A stretch of 64,000 nt of DNA from an uncultured Clostridia bacterium (GCA_944384195.1 CALWSK010000002.1:124001-188000); one strand, 5' to 3'. Positions 28,950 through 37,924 are shown, numbered from the stretch's first letter. The notes: generated by a model not told the origin, from the sequence alone. Numbers and translations are program-made.

Positions 28950-29411
28950 TTAAATTTCTTTTATTTCTTCTATAAAGGTACTTATAAAGACAAGAATAGG
29001 GGATATAAATAAGAATATATCTGCTAGATTAAATATAGGTAAGTTTTTAAATTTTTTAGAATTTATGGATATAAAATCTGTTATATTTTTATGTTTTATT
29101 CTGTCATAAAAATTTCCTAAAGCTCCTCCAAGAGCAATAGAAAAAGCTAAAGATTTTAATTTATCATTTTCTTTTATAGACTTTTTAAACAAAAAGCAAA
29201 TAATTATAAGGCAAATAAACATAATTATATAAATTAGTTTTTTATATGATTTTAAAAATCCATATGCAAAACCTTCATTTTTTATATGTATAATATGAAT
29301 TTTATTTTTATAAAGATTTACTTTTTTATTTACTGGATATTTTGTTTTTATATATTTTTTAGAAAATAAATCAATAAAAAATAAGATAATTATAATAATG
29401 AAATATGGCAA
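28950..29411 (-). CDS. lspA: lipoprotein signal peptidase (signal peptidase II)
   Basis: LspA removes signal peptides from diacylglyceryl prolipoproteins in the membrane. The 153-aa protein has four hydrophobic segments and both catalytic Asp regions: GGALGNFYDRIKHKNITDFI and IFNLADIFLF. The motif IIHIKNEGFAYGFL matches the conserved N-E-G-x-A-[FW] loop. I chose the TTG at 29411, 7 nt after GGGAGG; a GTG three codons upstream directly abuts that site. It is more Lys-rich than typical LspA, as are its neighbours. Confidence 0.88.
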   Translation of the reverse strand: MPYFIIIIILFFIDLFSKKYIKTKYPVNKKVNLYKNKIHIIHIKNEGFAYGFLKSYKKLIYIIMFICLIIICFLFKKSIKENDKLKSLAFSIALGGALGNFYDRIKHKNITDFISINSKKFKNLPIFNLADIFLFISPILVFISTFIEEIKEI

Positions 29412-29589
29412 AGAAAGCACCTCCCTTATAAATGATTATTATATCATAAAATTTATATATAAACATACCAAAATTTAACTTAAATAAATATTAAAATTTT
29501 ATATAAAAATTTATTTTTAGCATTGTATTAATTTGAAAAATATATTATAATTATAGTATCAAATTTGTTTTTTGAAGGGAGAATATAAA

Positions 29590-30537
29590 ATGGCTTTAGT
29601 TACTACTAAGGAAATGTTTAAAAAAGCTTACGAAGGAAATTATGCAATCGGTGCTTTTAATATCAATAATATGGAGATTATTCAAGGTGTTGTAAATGCA
29701 GCTGCTAAACTTAATTCTGCTGTTATATTACAAGTATCTAAAAGCGCTTTAGCTTATGCTGGTCCTAAATATCTTATGGCTATGGTAAAAGCTGCTGTTG
29801 AAGAAACTGGTATTGATATTGCTATCCATTTAGACCACGGTCCAGATTTAGAAACAGTTAAAAAAGTTATAGATGCTGGATTTACTTCTGTTATGTTTGA
29901 TGGTTCTCATTATGATTATGAAGAAAATGTAGCTAAAACTAAAGAAGTGGTAGACTATGCTCATTCTAAAGGTGTTGTTGTTGAAGCAGAGCTTGGTAAA
30001 CTTGCTGGTGTAGAAGATGATGTTAATGTTGCAGCAGAACATGCAACTTATACAGACCCAGAACAAGCAGTAGACTTCATTAAAAGAACTGGTGTTGACT
30101 CTTTAGCTATAGCTATTGGTACAAGCCATGGAGCTTACAAATTTAAAGGTGAAGCTAAATTAAGATTCGATATCTTAGAAAATATCACTTCTAAATTAGA
30201 AGAAGAAGGAATTCATAACTTCCCTATAGTATTACACGGTGCATCTTCTGTTGATCAAGACTGTGTTAAAATGTGTAACGAATTTGGTGGAAAAATAGAT
30301 GGAGCTAGCGGTATTCCTAATGAAATGCTTAGAAAAGCTTCTGGTATGGCTGTATGTAAAATAAATATGGACACAGATTTAAGACTTGCTATGACAGCTG
30401 GTATTAGAAAATTCTTTGGTGAAAACCCAGCAGCTTTTGACCCTAGAGGATATTTAGGAGCTAGTAGAGAGTTAATTCAAAAATTAGTAGAAGATAAAAT
30501 TGAAAATGTTTTAGGTTCTAAAGACTCTATGAAATAA
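29590..30537 (+). CDS. fba: fructose-bisphosphate aldolase, class II
   Basis: This glycolytic enzyme splits fructose 1,6-bisphosphate into two triose phosphates with a zinc cofactor. The 315-aa protein has AIHLDHGPDLE (catalytic Asp and zinc His), SVMFDGSHYDYEENVAKT, the zinc ligand Glu in VEAELGKLAGVED, AIGTSHGAYKF and VLHGASSVD. Codon choice is biased toward the kind used in strongly expressed genes. Start ATG at 29590 after GAAGGGAG; the upstream TTG at 29572 lacks a ribosome site. Confidence 0.97.
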   Translation: MALVTTKEMFKKAYEGNYAIGAFNINNMEIIQGVVNAAAKLNSAVILQVSKSALAYAGPKYLMAMVKAAVEETGIDIAIHLDHGPDLETVKKVIDAGFTSVMFDGSHYDYEENVAKTKEVVDYAHSKGVVVEAELGKLAGVEDDVNVAAEHATYTDPEQAVDFIKRTGVDSLAIAIGTSHGAYKFKGEAKLRFDILENITSKLEEEGIHNFPIVLHGASSVDQDCVKMCNEFGGKIDGASGIPNEMLRKASGMAVCKINMDTDLRLAMTAGIRKFFGENPAAFDPRGYLGASRELIQKLVEDKIENVLGSKDSMK

Positions 30538-30552
30538 TACATATTTTAGTTT

Positions 30553-30582
30553 AAGATTGCAGTTTATCTGCAATCTTTTTTA
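30553..30582 (+). terminator. intrinsic terminator after fba
   Basis: AAGATTGCAG pairs with CTGCAATCTT around TTTAT, followed by a T-run. A strong, canonical terminator. Confidence 0.9.
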
Positions 30583-30616
30583 ACTAAATTTATTATAAAT
30601 TGATAGGAGAGTTAAA

Positions 30617-31137
30617 ATGAAAGCTAGTGAGATGATAGAAACTATTAAAAATGTAGAAAAAAATATTATAATAGAACTGAAATTACAAAAGAAAGAATTA
30701 TGTTTTTTCAATTTCAGAATTTACCTATTAATGAAGATATTGAAGAAGATGAAAGTTTTTTTGAAACTAAAAAGTATACAGAAAAAATATCTGGAAATGA
30801 AATACCTGATGAAACTTTTAAAAAGATTTTAAATAATTGGTATATATGGGCTAATAATAATATAAAAGTATCTGAAAATATAAATTTAACGCCTAAGTTT
30901 TCTAATCCTATACAATGGCTTATAACAAATAAGTTCCGTATTGATTATAAGATATTTGAAGAAAATGCTACAGAAGAAGCTATAGAAAAATTTAGAAAGA
31001 TTATGACTGAAGATAGTGAAGAATATGTTAAGCTTAAAGAGATGGCTCAAAATGAATATAAAAATGTAGACTTTACTTATGAAAAGCTTTTAAAAATTAT
31101 AGCTGGTTTTGCCGAAAATTTTTCTACAAAATTATAA
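30617..31137 (+). pseudogene. unknown conserved-looking gene split by a frameshift in an A7 tract
   Basis: An ATG at 30617 with an AGGAG site opens a frame reading MKASEMIETIKNVEK. The rest of the protein continues in the -1 frame as KYYNRTEITKERIMFFQFQN and runs to 31137. The switch lies in the A tract at 30657-30663; one extra A would give a continuous product of about 173 aa. The second part is acidic (NEDIEEDESFFETKKY) and then helical. Options are a true disabling mutation, slippage of polymerase or ribosome on A-AAA-AAT, or a base-call error. I do not recognise the family. Confidence 0.65.
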
Positions 31138-31154
31138 GTTTTTAGGTTAAAATA

Positions 31155-31190
31155 AAGACAAAACCAAATAAGAGTTGATTTTGTCTTTTT
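31155..31190. terminator. terminator between the frameshifted gene and pncB
   Basis: AAGACAAAA pairs with TTTTGTCTT and is followed by TTT. It lies between two convergent genes. Confidence 0.7.
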
Positions 31191-31193
31191 ATA

Positions 31194-32639
31194 TTAAGAT
31201 TTTATTTTGTCTATCATATCTTTTTTTAAATTATATAAATTTAATGATAAGTCAACAGGGAGGATATGTGGATTTATAAGCCTTTTGTATTCATTCCAAA
31301 GGCTTTCTTTTTCTTGTTGACAATATTTTTTTATTTCCATTGTAGATTTTCTTTCTGATACAAGAGCTCCTTTTATAAATATAGGTTTTAGAAGTTCTTT
31401 TACATAATATTCATTAGCTTTTAATGTCATTTTTTTCCAAGTATTTATAGGATGAAAGATAGTTAAATCTTTATTTGTGTCTATTTCTTCATTTTCTAAA
31501 GCTATTAAATCTGCTTTTATCTTATTTGTAGCTTTATCATATAATCTGAATACTTTTTTTATATCTGGATTTGTAACTTTATCTGGATTTTCTGAAAGTT
31601 TTATTTTTGGTATTATTTTTCTATTTATCTCTTGAGCACAAAGTTTATATACACCCCCAAAAGCCGGACAATCACTAGAGGTTATTAAATTTGTTCCAAC
31701 TCCCCAAACATTTATTTTTGTTTCTTGTTGTTTTAAGGAAGATATAAGGTATTCGTCAAGGTCACTAGAAGCAACTATAGATGCATCATTAAAACCTTCT
31801 TTATCTAGCATTTCTCTAGCTTTATCTGAAATATAAGCTAAATCTCCGCTATCAAGACGTATTCCATAATTTTTAAGCTTTATTCCAGATTCTTTTAATT
31901 CTTTAAAAACTTTTATTGCATTAGGTATTCCACTTTTTAATGAATCAAATGTATCTACAAGCAGAATACAATTATTAGGATATAATTTTGCATATTCTCT
32001 AAATGCGGTTAATTCATCTTTAAAACTCATAACCCAACTGTGAGCGTGAGTTCCAGAAATAGGAATATCAAACATTTTTCCAGCCAAGACATTACTTGTG
32101 GCATCACAACCACCTATTACGGCAGCACGCGAACCATATATGCCAGCATCTGGTCCTTGAGCTCTTCTTAATCCAAATTCTATAACTTTATCATTGCCAC
32201 TAGCCCAAGCTACTCTAGAAGCTTTTGTAGCTATTAAGCTTTGATGATTTATTATATTTAATATAGTTGTTTCTATAAATTGTGCTTCTATTATAGAAGA
32301 TTCTACTCTTATAAGTGGTTCTAATGGAAATACTACACTACCTTCTTCCATAGCATATATATTACCATTAAATTTAAAACTTTCTAGATAAGATAAAAAA
32401 TCTTTTGAAAATAAATTTAAATTTTTTAAGTATTCTATATCTTCTCTGGTAAATTTTAAATTTTTTATATATTCTATAACTTGCTCTAATCCACAAAATA
32501 TAGCATATCCATTATTGCAAGGATTTTTCCTATAAAACATATCAAAAACTGCCTTTTGATTTTGCATACCAGCTTCAAAATATCCTTGCATCATAGTGAG
32601 CTGATATAAATCTGTCATAAGACTTAAATTTTTTTCCAT
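31194..32639 (-). CDS. pncB: nicotinate phosphoribosyltransferase
   Basis: PncB joins nicotinate to PRPP in the NAD salvage pathway. The 481-aa length matches the long Firmicutes type. Motifs include LMTDLYQLTMMQGYF at the start, EFGLRRAQGPDAG (active-site Arg), GTHAHSWVMSF (His), LVDTFDSLKSGI, GIRLDSGDLAY and WGVGTNLITS. Ribosome site GGAGG. It is a single gene downstream of the surface-protein gene. Confidence 0.95.
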   Translation of the reverse strand: MEKNLSLMTDLYQLTMMQGYFEAGMQNQKAVFDMFYRKNPCNNGYAIFCGLEQVIEYIKNLKFTREDIEYLKNLNLFSKDFLSYLESFKFNGNIYAMEEGSVVFPLEPLIRVESSIIEAQFIETTILNIINHQSLIATKASRVAWASGNDKVIEFGLRRAQGPDAGIYGSRAAVIGGCDATSNVLAGKMFDIPISGTHAHSWVMSFKDELTAFREYAKLYPNNCILLVDTFDSLKSGIPNAIKVFKELKESGIKLKNYGIRLDSGDLAYISDKAREMLDKEGFNDASIVASSDLDEYLISSLKQQETKINVWGVGTNLITSSDCPAFGGVYKLCAQEINRKIIPKIKLSENPDKVTNPDIKKVFRLYDKATNKIKADLIALENEEIDTNKDLTIFHPINTWKKMTLKANEYYVKELLKPIFIKGALVSERKSTMEIKKYCQQEKESLWNEYKRLINPHILPVDLSLNLYNLKKDMIDKIKS

Positions 32640-32661
32640 AAATTTTCCTCCATATAAAATT

Positions 32662-32685
32662 ATATCCCGTCTTAAGACGGGATAT
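32662..32685 (-). terminator. perfect palindrome terminating the surface-protein gene
   Basis: ATATCCCGTCTT is followed at once by its exact complement AAGACGGGATAT. On the minus strand it stands just after the stop of the copper amine oxidase-like protein and is followed by ATAATTTTAT. Confidence 0.7.
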
Positions 32686-32694
32686 TCTAATTTA

Positions 32695-34638
32695 TTATCT
32701 ATCTACTTTAACTCTAAATGTTTGTTCAAATTTTTTGCCGTTTTCATCTTCAGCATATATAGTATATCTTATGCTATTTCCTACATCTTCGGCAGGGAAT
32801 TTCATTTCCCAAGTATATTCTTCTCCACTTACTCTATCATAAGAAGTTTTTACTGCTACTCTAACATTATTTTCATCTGCTATCCAAACTTTAGATATTG
32901 CTTTATTAGTGTAGACATCTATTCTTATATATTCATTTTTATATACTTGTTGAGTTTTTAAATTGTAATCGTATATTTTACCGCTAGCTTTTTCATTTAT
33001 ATATACATTAATTCTTGATGATATTTCATTATTTTTATCATCATATGCTACAACTTTTAGACTATTTTTATTATCTGTTGTAATTTTAATTCTAGCATCC
33101 CATTCTTTAGCAGAGCCATTATTTGAATAGCTTGTTATTTTAGAAAGTTCTTGGCTACCATTAAATATTTTTATATAGCTAGCTTTTGATGTAGTTCTGA
33201 TAAGGAATTTTACTTCATCTCCAGAAATAGCTCCGATATCTTTTTGCTCTATATTTAGAATTTCTAAATCATTATTACTATAAGTAGATACGCTAAAGCT
33301 TATAGATTCTTTAACTTTGTTGTTATTTTTATCATATGCTGTTATATAGAATCTATTTCTTCCAATTTTTCTAACTGGAAAATCTAATTCCCAAACATAT
33401 TCTGAATTATTTTTTATAGTAGGATATCTTGTATCATCTACTGTTTTATCATCTTCATTTATAGCTTCTATTTTTTCTATATCTGGGCTAGTTTTTACTA
33501 TTAATTTAGCTTGTTCGTCTACAAACATATTATCATTTAATATAAAAGAATCATAAATTTTTAATTTATCAGAGCTTGTTGAGCTACCAGTACCATTAAC
33601 GGTAATTACTAATTTTTCATATGTAGAAATATAGTTACCTGATTTATCTGCTGGATATGCTCTAAGTTCTATATCTCCACGTTCTGATAATGTAAGTTCT
33701 GTTTCAAAAATACGTTTTCCTAAATCTTTATTATCATTTAGTTTGTAATTTGTAATTTCTGTAAGTTTATCGTTTTTAGAATTTGTTATTTTTATTCTTT
33801 CTACGTTTTGATTAGTTTCTATAGTAAATTTGACTTTTTGGTCCCTAGCTATTTCTTTTTTGTCTGAAACAAAAGAAGTAATTTTAGGAGTTAAATCCAC
33901 AGTAATATTTATTGCACATACTTTATATGCATCGGAGTTTTCATTATAAGCAGTTAGATTACCAGGTACAACTTTTAATGTTTTGAAGGTGCTTTTTGCA
34001 ACACTAGGTGTCCAAGGAATAGAGTATAATCTAGTTCCATCAGCATTTGTACTATAAGTATTTGCTTCTGCTATTAGAGAATTATTTTCATTTACATCTA
34101 CAATTTTTATTCTATCTGTAACAGATGAAGCAGTTATAGCTATATTGATTTTTTCTCCGCTTTTTACAGTTGTTTTATCTGGAACAACGCTTATTATAGT
34201 AGGATCATCAGCAATAATATTAACAGTTCTTGAAGCATTATCCCAAGTAACAACATTACCAAGAGCCTCACTAAGCATTCTAACTGGCATCATAGTTCTA
34301 TTTTGTACAACAGTAGATGGAGTATCAAAAGTATAAGCTTTGCCATTAACTGTTATAACATTTGTACGCATAGTATGTACGACAGTTCTATTACCCTTAG
34401 TAAGAGTAGCTGTTTCTGTAGTTTTGTTCCAATCTATAGTAGCTCCAAGAGCTTCTGCAGCTTTTCTAAATGGAACCATAACTCTTTGATTCATAATTTG
34501 AGGCTTAGCGTCGTCAAATTCTAAGAGCTTACCATTTATCCTAACATAGACAGGGTCTGCGGCAAAAGCCATAGTAGGAAAAATCATAGTAAGAACAAGA
34601 ATAAGAGAAACTATGCCTTTTTTTAAAAGATTAAGCAT
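32695..34638 (-). CDS. secreted protein: copper amine oxidase N-like stalk domain plus five repeats
   Basis: The 647-aa protein starts with a signal peptide (ILVLTMIFPTMAFA, cleavage about residue 26). Residues about 28-145 are the 'copper amine oxidase N-terminal-like' stalk module with its two MVPFRKAAEALGA/MMPVRMLSEALGN copies. Such modules occur in many clostridial exported proteins and have no oxidase activity. Five all-beta repeats of about 90-105 residues follow, beginning near SVVPDKTTVKSGEKI, SFVSDKKEIARDQKV, IYDSFILNDNMFVDE, ILNIEQKDIGAISGDE and IYDYNLKTQQVYKNE. There is no LPXTG or membrane anchor. Probably an envelope or matrix protein; binding partner unknown. Confidence 0.85.
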   Translation of the reverse strand: MLNLLKKGIVSLILVLTMIFPTMAFAADPVYVRINGKLLEFDDAKPQIMNQRVMVPFRKAAEALGATIDWNKTTETATLTKGNRTVVHTMRTNVITVNGKAYTFDTPSTVVQNRTMMPVRMLSEALGNVVTWDNASRTVNIIADDPTIISVVPDKTTVKSGEKINIAITASSVTDRIKIVDVNENNSLIAEANTYSTNADGTRLYSIPWTPSVAKSTFKTLKVVPGNLTAYNENSDAYKVCAINITVDLTPKITSFVSDKKEIARDQKVKFTIETNQNVERIKITNSKNDKLTEITNYKLNDNKDLGKRIFETELTLSERGDIELRAYPADKSGNYISTYEKLVITVNGTGSSTSSDKLKIYDSFILNDNMFVDEQAKLIVKTSPDIEKIEAINEDDKTVDDTRYPTIKNNSEYVWELDFPVRKIGRNRFYITAYDKNNNKVKESISFSVSTYSNNDLEILNIEQKDIGAISGDEVKFLIRTTSKASYIKIFNGSQELSKITSYSNNGSAKEWDARIKITTDNKNSLKVVAYDDKNNEISSRINVYINEKASGKIYDYNLKTQQVYKNEYIRIDVYTNKAISKVWIADENNVRVAVKTSYDRVSGEEYTWEMKFPAEDVGNSIRYTIYAEDENGKKFEQTFRVKVDR

Positions 34639-34687
34639 AATAATCTTCCTTTCTTGTAGATTTATAGCTAAATATAGCTATATATAA

Positions 34688-35341
34688 TTATTTTATACCA
34701 TAAGTTTCTCTATAGTCAATCATTTTTTGTAAATATTTTTTACCATCTATAATATCATTTTGTATTGATTCTATTATATCATTTATAGTAACTATAGGAT
34801 AAACTTTTATGCCAAATTCTTCATATACTTCTTGTATTGCAGATTTTTCATTTTTACCTTTTTCCATTCTATCTACAGATATTATTACAGAAGAAATATC
34901 TACATCAGCACAATTTTTTAAAATAGGTAAGCTTTCTCTTATTGCAGTACCAGCTGTTATCACATCTTCTATTATACAAACTTTTTCTCCATCTTTAAGT
35001 TTATGTCCTACCATAACACCACCTTCTCCGTGGTCTTTTTCTTCTTTTCTATTAAAGCAGTAGTTTAAGTTTTTATTATAATCTTTATATAAAGCTGAAG
35101 CTACTGTAACACAAAGAGGGATACCTTTATAGGCTGGTCCAAATAGCACATCTGCTTCTATATTATTTTCTTCCATACATTTAGCATAGAAATATCCTAA
35201 TTTATTTATTTGTTCTCCGGTGTTATAATTTCCAGTGTTTATAAAATAAGGAGTATTTCTGCCACTTTTTGTAACAAAATCTCCGAATGTTAAAACTCCA
35301 GAGTCACACATAAATTTTATAAAGTCTTGTTTATAGTTCAT
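34688..35341 (-). CDS. pyrE: orotate phosphoribosyltransferase
   Basis: PyrE makes orotidine 5'-phosphate from orotate and PRPP in pyrimidine synthesis. At 217 aa it has the PRPP loop CIIEDVITAGTAIRES near residues 120-135, GPAYKGIPLCVTVASAL, and the catalytic-loop Lys/His segment KEEKDHGEGG. No other pyr genes are adjacent. Ribosome site TTTGGAGG. Confidence 0.95.
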   Translation of the reverse strand: MNYKQDFIKFMCDSGVLTFGDFVTKSGRNTPYFINTGNYNTGEQINKLGYFYAKCMEENNIEADVLFGPAYKGIPLCVTVASALYKDYNKNLNYCFNRKEEKDHGEGGVMVGHKLKDGEKVCIIEDVITAGTAIRESLPILKNCADVDISSVIISVDRMEKGKNEKSAIQEVYEEFGIKVYPIVTINDIIESIQNDIIDGKKYLQKMIDYRETYGIK

Positions 35342-35474
35342 AATTAACCTCCAAAATGTTTTTTTATTAATTATAATAATTTTTTCTAAATATTACAATG
35401 TTTAATTTACATTTTTTATAGTTTATAATAAAATATTTTATGGAATATTTATAATAGAGAAAGGATAGGTAAAA

Positions 35475-36350
35475 TTGAACAATAAAAATAAAGGGATATT
35501 ATGTATTATTTTATCTGCATTTAGTTTTGCTCTTATGAGTTTTTTTGTAAAGTTATCTGGTGATTTACCATCACTTCAAAAGAGTTTTTTTAGAAATTTT
35601 ATATCTCTTTTAGTAGCATATTTTATACTTAAAAAATCTGGATTTGGTTTTAAATGGCAAAAAGGAAATTTTAAATATTTGATATTGAGATCTAGTTTTG
35701 GGACTTTAGGGATAATTTTTAATTTTTATGCTATAGAAAATCTTATATTATCAGATGCTTCTATGCTTAATAAATTAGCTCCATTTTTTGCTATTTTGTT
35801 TTCATTTTTTATACTTAAAGAAAAAATAAAATCTTGGCAAATTATTTCTATAATAATAGCTTTTATAGGAAGTATTTTTGTAATTAACCCTAGTATTCTA
35901 TTTGGTAATTTATCTGATTTTACTAATTTTCCAGCTTTTGTTGGGCTTATGGGGGCTATATGTGCTGGAGGTGCTTATACTATGGTAAGAAAACTTAGTA
36001 TAAATGGAGAAAAAGGACCTTTTATAGTTTTCTTTTTTTCTGCTTTTTCATGTTTAGTTCTTTTACCATATATATTAATAAAATTTACACCTATGGATAC
36101 TTTGCAGATATTTTATCTTATATTAGCTGGTGTTTTTGGAAGTCTTGGACAATTTGGGGTTACTTTTGCTTATTCTTTTGCTCCGGCTAAGGAAATTTCT
36201 ATATTTGACTATACTCAAATAATATTTTCTGCTATTTTAGGTTATTTAGTTTTTAATCAAATTCCTAATAAATCTAGCATAATTGGATATATTATAATAA
36301 TATGTGTTGCTATATTTATGTTTATAAAAAATAATCAAGAAAGTTATTAA
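35475..36350 (+). CDS. EamA/DMT superfamily transporter
   Basis: The 291-aa membrane protein has ten hydrophobic segments arranged as two EamA halves (about 5-135 and 150-285), the classic drug/metabolite exporter layout. Motifs are KGILCIILSAFSFALMSFFVK at the start and LNKLAPFFAILFSFFILKEK ending half 1. TTG start with AAAGGATAGG ahead. Substrate cannot be told from sequence. Confidence 0.9.
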   Translation: MNNKNKGILCIILSAFSFALMSFFVKLSGDLPSLQKSFFRNFISLLVAYFILKKSGFGFKWQKGNFKYLILRSSFGTLGIIFNFYAIENLILSDASMLNKLAPFFAILFSFFILKEKIKSWQIISIIIAFIGSIFVINPSILFGNLSDFTNFPAFVGLMGAICAGGAYTMVRKLSINGEKGPFIVFFFSAFSCLVLLPYILIKFTPMDTLQIFYLILAGVFGSLGQFGVTFAYSFAPAKEISIFDYTQIIFSAILGYLVFNQIPNKSSIIGYIIIICVAIFMFIKNNQESY

Positions 36351-36423
36351 GAAAAATTTTAGTATAGTTTTTATATTTACGTTGATACTATACTTATTAA
36401 AATATAAATTAAAGGGTGATAAT

Positions 36424-36606
36424 ATGTCTGATTTAAATCAAGTGGAAATAAATGCAATAAGAGAATGTGTTTCTGGATTTATAACTAATTCTAGTAAGTT
36501 ATCTAGCTATTCTAACAAAGTAAATGAGCCAGAGCTTAAAGAAATGTTTAAAAATGCTAGCTTTAAAGCTGAACAGATGGCTCAAAAGCTAATTCAGTTA
36601 TTATAA
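36424..36606 (+). CDS. small CotF-like helical protein
   Basis: The 60-aa protein (MSDLNQVEINAIRECVSGF...) is all-helical and resembles one half of the coat F domain that follows it, ending with AEQMAQKLIQLL. It starts at the ATG at 36424 after AAAGGGTGAT and is 13 bp before the full CotF gene. It probably works with that protein in the spore coat; this is inferred from position and weak similarity. Confidence 0.65.
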   Translation: MSDLNQVEINAIRECVSGFITNSSKLSSYSNKVNEPELKEMFKNASFKAEQMAQKLIQLL

Positions 36607-36619
36607 AGGAGGAGAAAAT

Positions 36620-36910
36620 ATGAATGAGAAAGATATGGTTCTTGATATATTAGCTGGGCTTAAAGCTAATATTATATCATATACCAAAATGATAGGAGAA
36701 TGTTCTAATATTAACTTAAGACAAACTTTTAAGCAGATGAGAGATGAAGCAGAAGAACAACAGTATACACTTTATAAGATAGCAGAGAAAAAAGGATATT
36801 ATATAGAAGCTCCAAAAGATACAGAATATGATACTCAAAACCTAAAAGCTAAGTTAGTACAAGCTATTACAGCAAAAAATGGAGCTGGTCCGGTTCCTAT
36901 AATTAAATAA
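36620..36910 (+). CDS. CotF-family spore coat protein
   Basis: The 96-aa protein starts NEKDMVLDILAGLKANIISY and contains LRQTFKQMRDEAEEQQYTLYKIAEKKGYY, the ferritin-like helical hairpin of the coat F family. Coat F proteins are deposited on the outer spore layers late in sporulation. AAGGAGGAG site. Located two transcription units from spoIVA. Confidence 0.85.
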   Translation: MNEKDMVLDILAGLKANIISYTKMIGECSNINLRQTFKQMRDEAEEQQYTLYKIAEKKGYYIEAPKDTEYDTQNLKAKLVQAITAKNGAGPVPIIK

Positions 36911-36918
36911 TAAAAAAT

Positions 36919-36950
36919 GGCGATAGACAATAAAGTCTACGCCTTATTTA
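36919..36950 (+). terminator. terminator after the CotF gene
   Basis: GGCG-A-TAGAC pairs with GTCTACGCC (one bulged A) and is followed by TTATTTATTTT. Confidence 0.7.
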
Positions 36951-37004
36951 TTTTGAATAAAATAGGGATATTTAGGCAAAATATAAATAAGGTGGTGATG
37001 GCTT

Positions 37005-37355
37005 ATCAAAAAATTTTTTATATATTTAATCTATATTTTAGTAGGATTTTTAAATGGACTTTTAGGCTCTGGTGGGGGTATATTGCTTGTATTTTGTCTT
37101 GAAAGATTTTTAAAAATGGAAGAACATAAGGCTCATTCTACAGCTATTGCTATAATGTTACCTCTATCTTTAGTAAGTATATTTATATATTCTAAAGGTA
37201 TGCAAATAGATATTAGCCATATTATATATATTTGTATTGGTGGAGTTATTGGAGGGATAGTTGGAGCTACTTGTCTTAAAAAAATTTCTTCTTTATGGCT
37301 TCATAGAATTTTTGGTTTTGTTATGTTAATTTGTAGTTGGAGAATAATTTTATGA
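37005..37355 (+). CDS. TSUP (TauE/SafE) transporter, N-terminal half
   Basis: The 116-aa protein is one repeat of the TSUP anion-transporter fold: IYLIYILVGFLNGLLGSGGG, then EEHKAHSTAIAIMLPLSL and three more helices. No ATG/GTG/TTG lies in this frame before residue 27, in mid-helix. A strong AAGGTGGTGAT site at 36989-36999 is 9 nt ahead of ATC at 37005, giving MKKFFIYLIY, so ATC initiation is my preferred reading. The other option is an ATG at 36998 in another frame plus a one-base deletion in the A6 tract at about 37008-37013. It overlaps the second half by ATGA. Confidence 0.7.
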   Translation: MKKFFIYLIYILVGFLNGLLGSGGGILLVFCLERFLKMEEHKAHSTAIAIMLPLSLVSIFIYSKGMQIDISHIIYICIGGVIGGIVGATCLKKISSLWLHRIFGFVMLICSWRIIL

Positions 37356-37729
37356 TAATTGCATTAATTTTAATTGGGCTAATATCTGGAATAATAAGTG
37401 GTATGGGTATTGGTGGAGGTATTGTTATGATACCGGCTTTAACTATACTACTTGGATTTAATCAAAGGATGGCTCAAAATATAAATCTTATATATTTTAT
37501 ACCTACCGCCATAATAGCTATTATAATACATTTGAAAAATGGAAATATAGAGAAAAAAGGTATTTTTAAAATTATAGCATTTGGGACTGTAGGCGCTATA
37601 TTTGGAGCTATTTTAGCAACAAAGATAGATCCATCTTTACTTAGAAAGATATTTGGATATTTTTTATTATTTATGGGTATTAAAGAAATATTCACTAGAG
37701 AAAGGGCTGTTGAAAATGGAAAGTCTTGA
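37352..37729 (+). CDS. TSUP (TauE/SafE) transporter, C-terminal half
   Basis: The 125-aa protein repeats the same fold as its upstream neighbour, with the signature LISGIISGMGIGGGIVMIPAL and the later IFGAILATKIDPSLLRKIFGYFLLFMGIKEI. The ATG is inside the upstream stop codon (ATGA), so translation is coupled. Together the two proteins make one pseudo-symmetric carrier, probably for small organic or sulfur-containing anions; substrate unknown. Confidence 0.85.
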   Translation: MIIALILIGLISGIISGMGIGGGIVMIPALTILLGFNQRMAQNINLIYFIPTAIIAIIIHLKNGNIEKKGIFKIIAFGTVGAIFGAILATKIDPSLLRKIFGYFLLFMGIKEIFTRERAVENGKS

Positions 37730-37886
37730 ATTTGAAAAACTTAAAGAAGAATTTATAAATTCTGATACAGATAAAAAAATAGAGCTTTATGTAACAGTAG
37801 AGGGGCTAACTATAAATCAATATAAGGAGCTATTAAGAGAATTTCCTTATAATGAAATAGAAAAACTAGAGCAAGCTCTTGCTTAA
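37716..37886 (+). CDS. 56-aa conserved-looking acidic protein upstream of spoIVA
   Basis: The reading frame (MESLEFEKLKEEFINSDTDK...) begins at the ATG at 37716, inside the end of the TSUP gene, and ends just before a strong terminator. It is predicted helical and acidic, with no membrane segment. I do not recognise the family; it is last in the TSUP operon. Confidence 0.6.
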   Translation: MESLEFEKLKEEFINSDTDKKIELYVTVEGLTINQYKELLREFPYNEIEKLEQALA

Positions 37887-37890
37887 TTTA

Positions 37891-37924
37891 AAAAAGCAAA
37901 GTCTAATATTAGACTTTGCTTTTT
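37891..37924. terminator. strong bidirectional terminator
   Basis: A perfect 34-bp palindrome: AAAAAGCAAAGTCTAAT followed by its exact complement, with flanking A and T runs. It separates the convergent TSUP operon and spoIVA. Confidence 0.92.
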
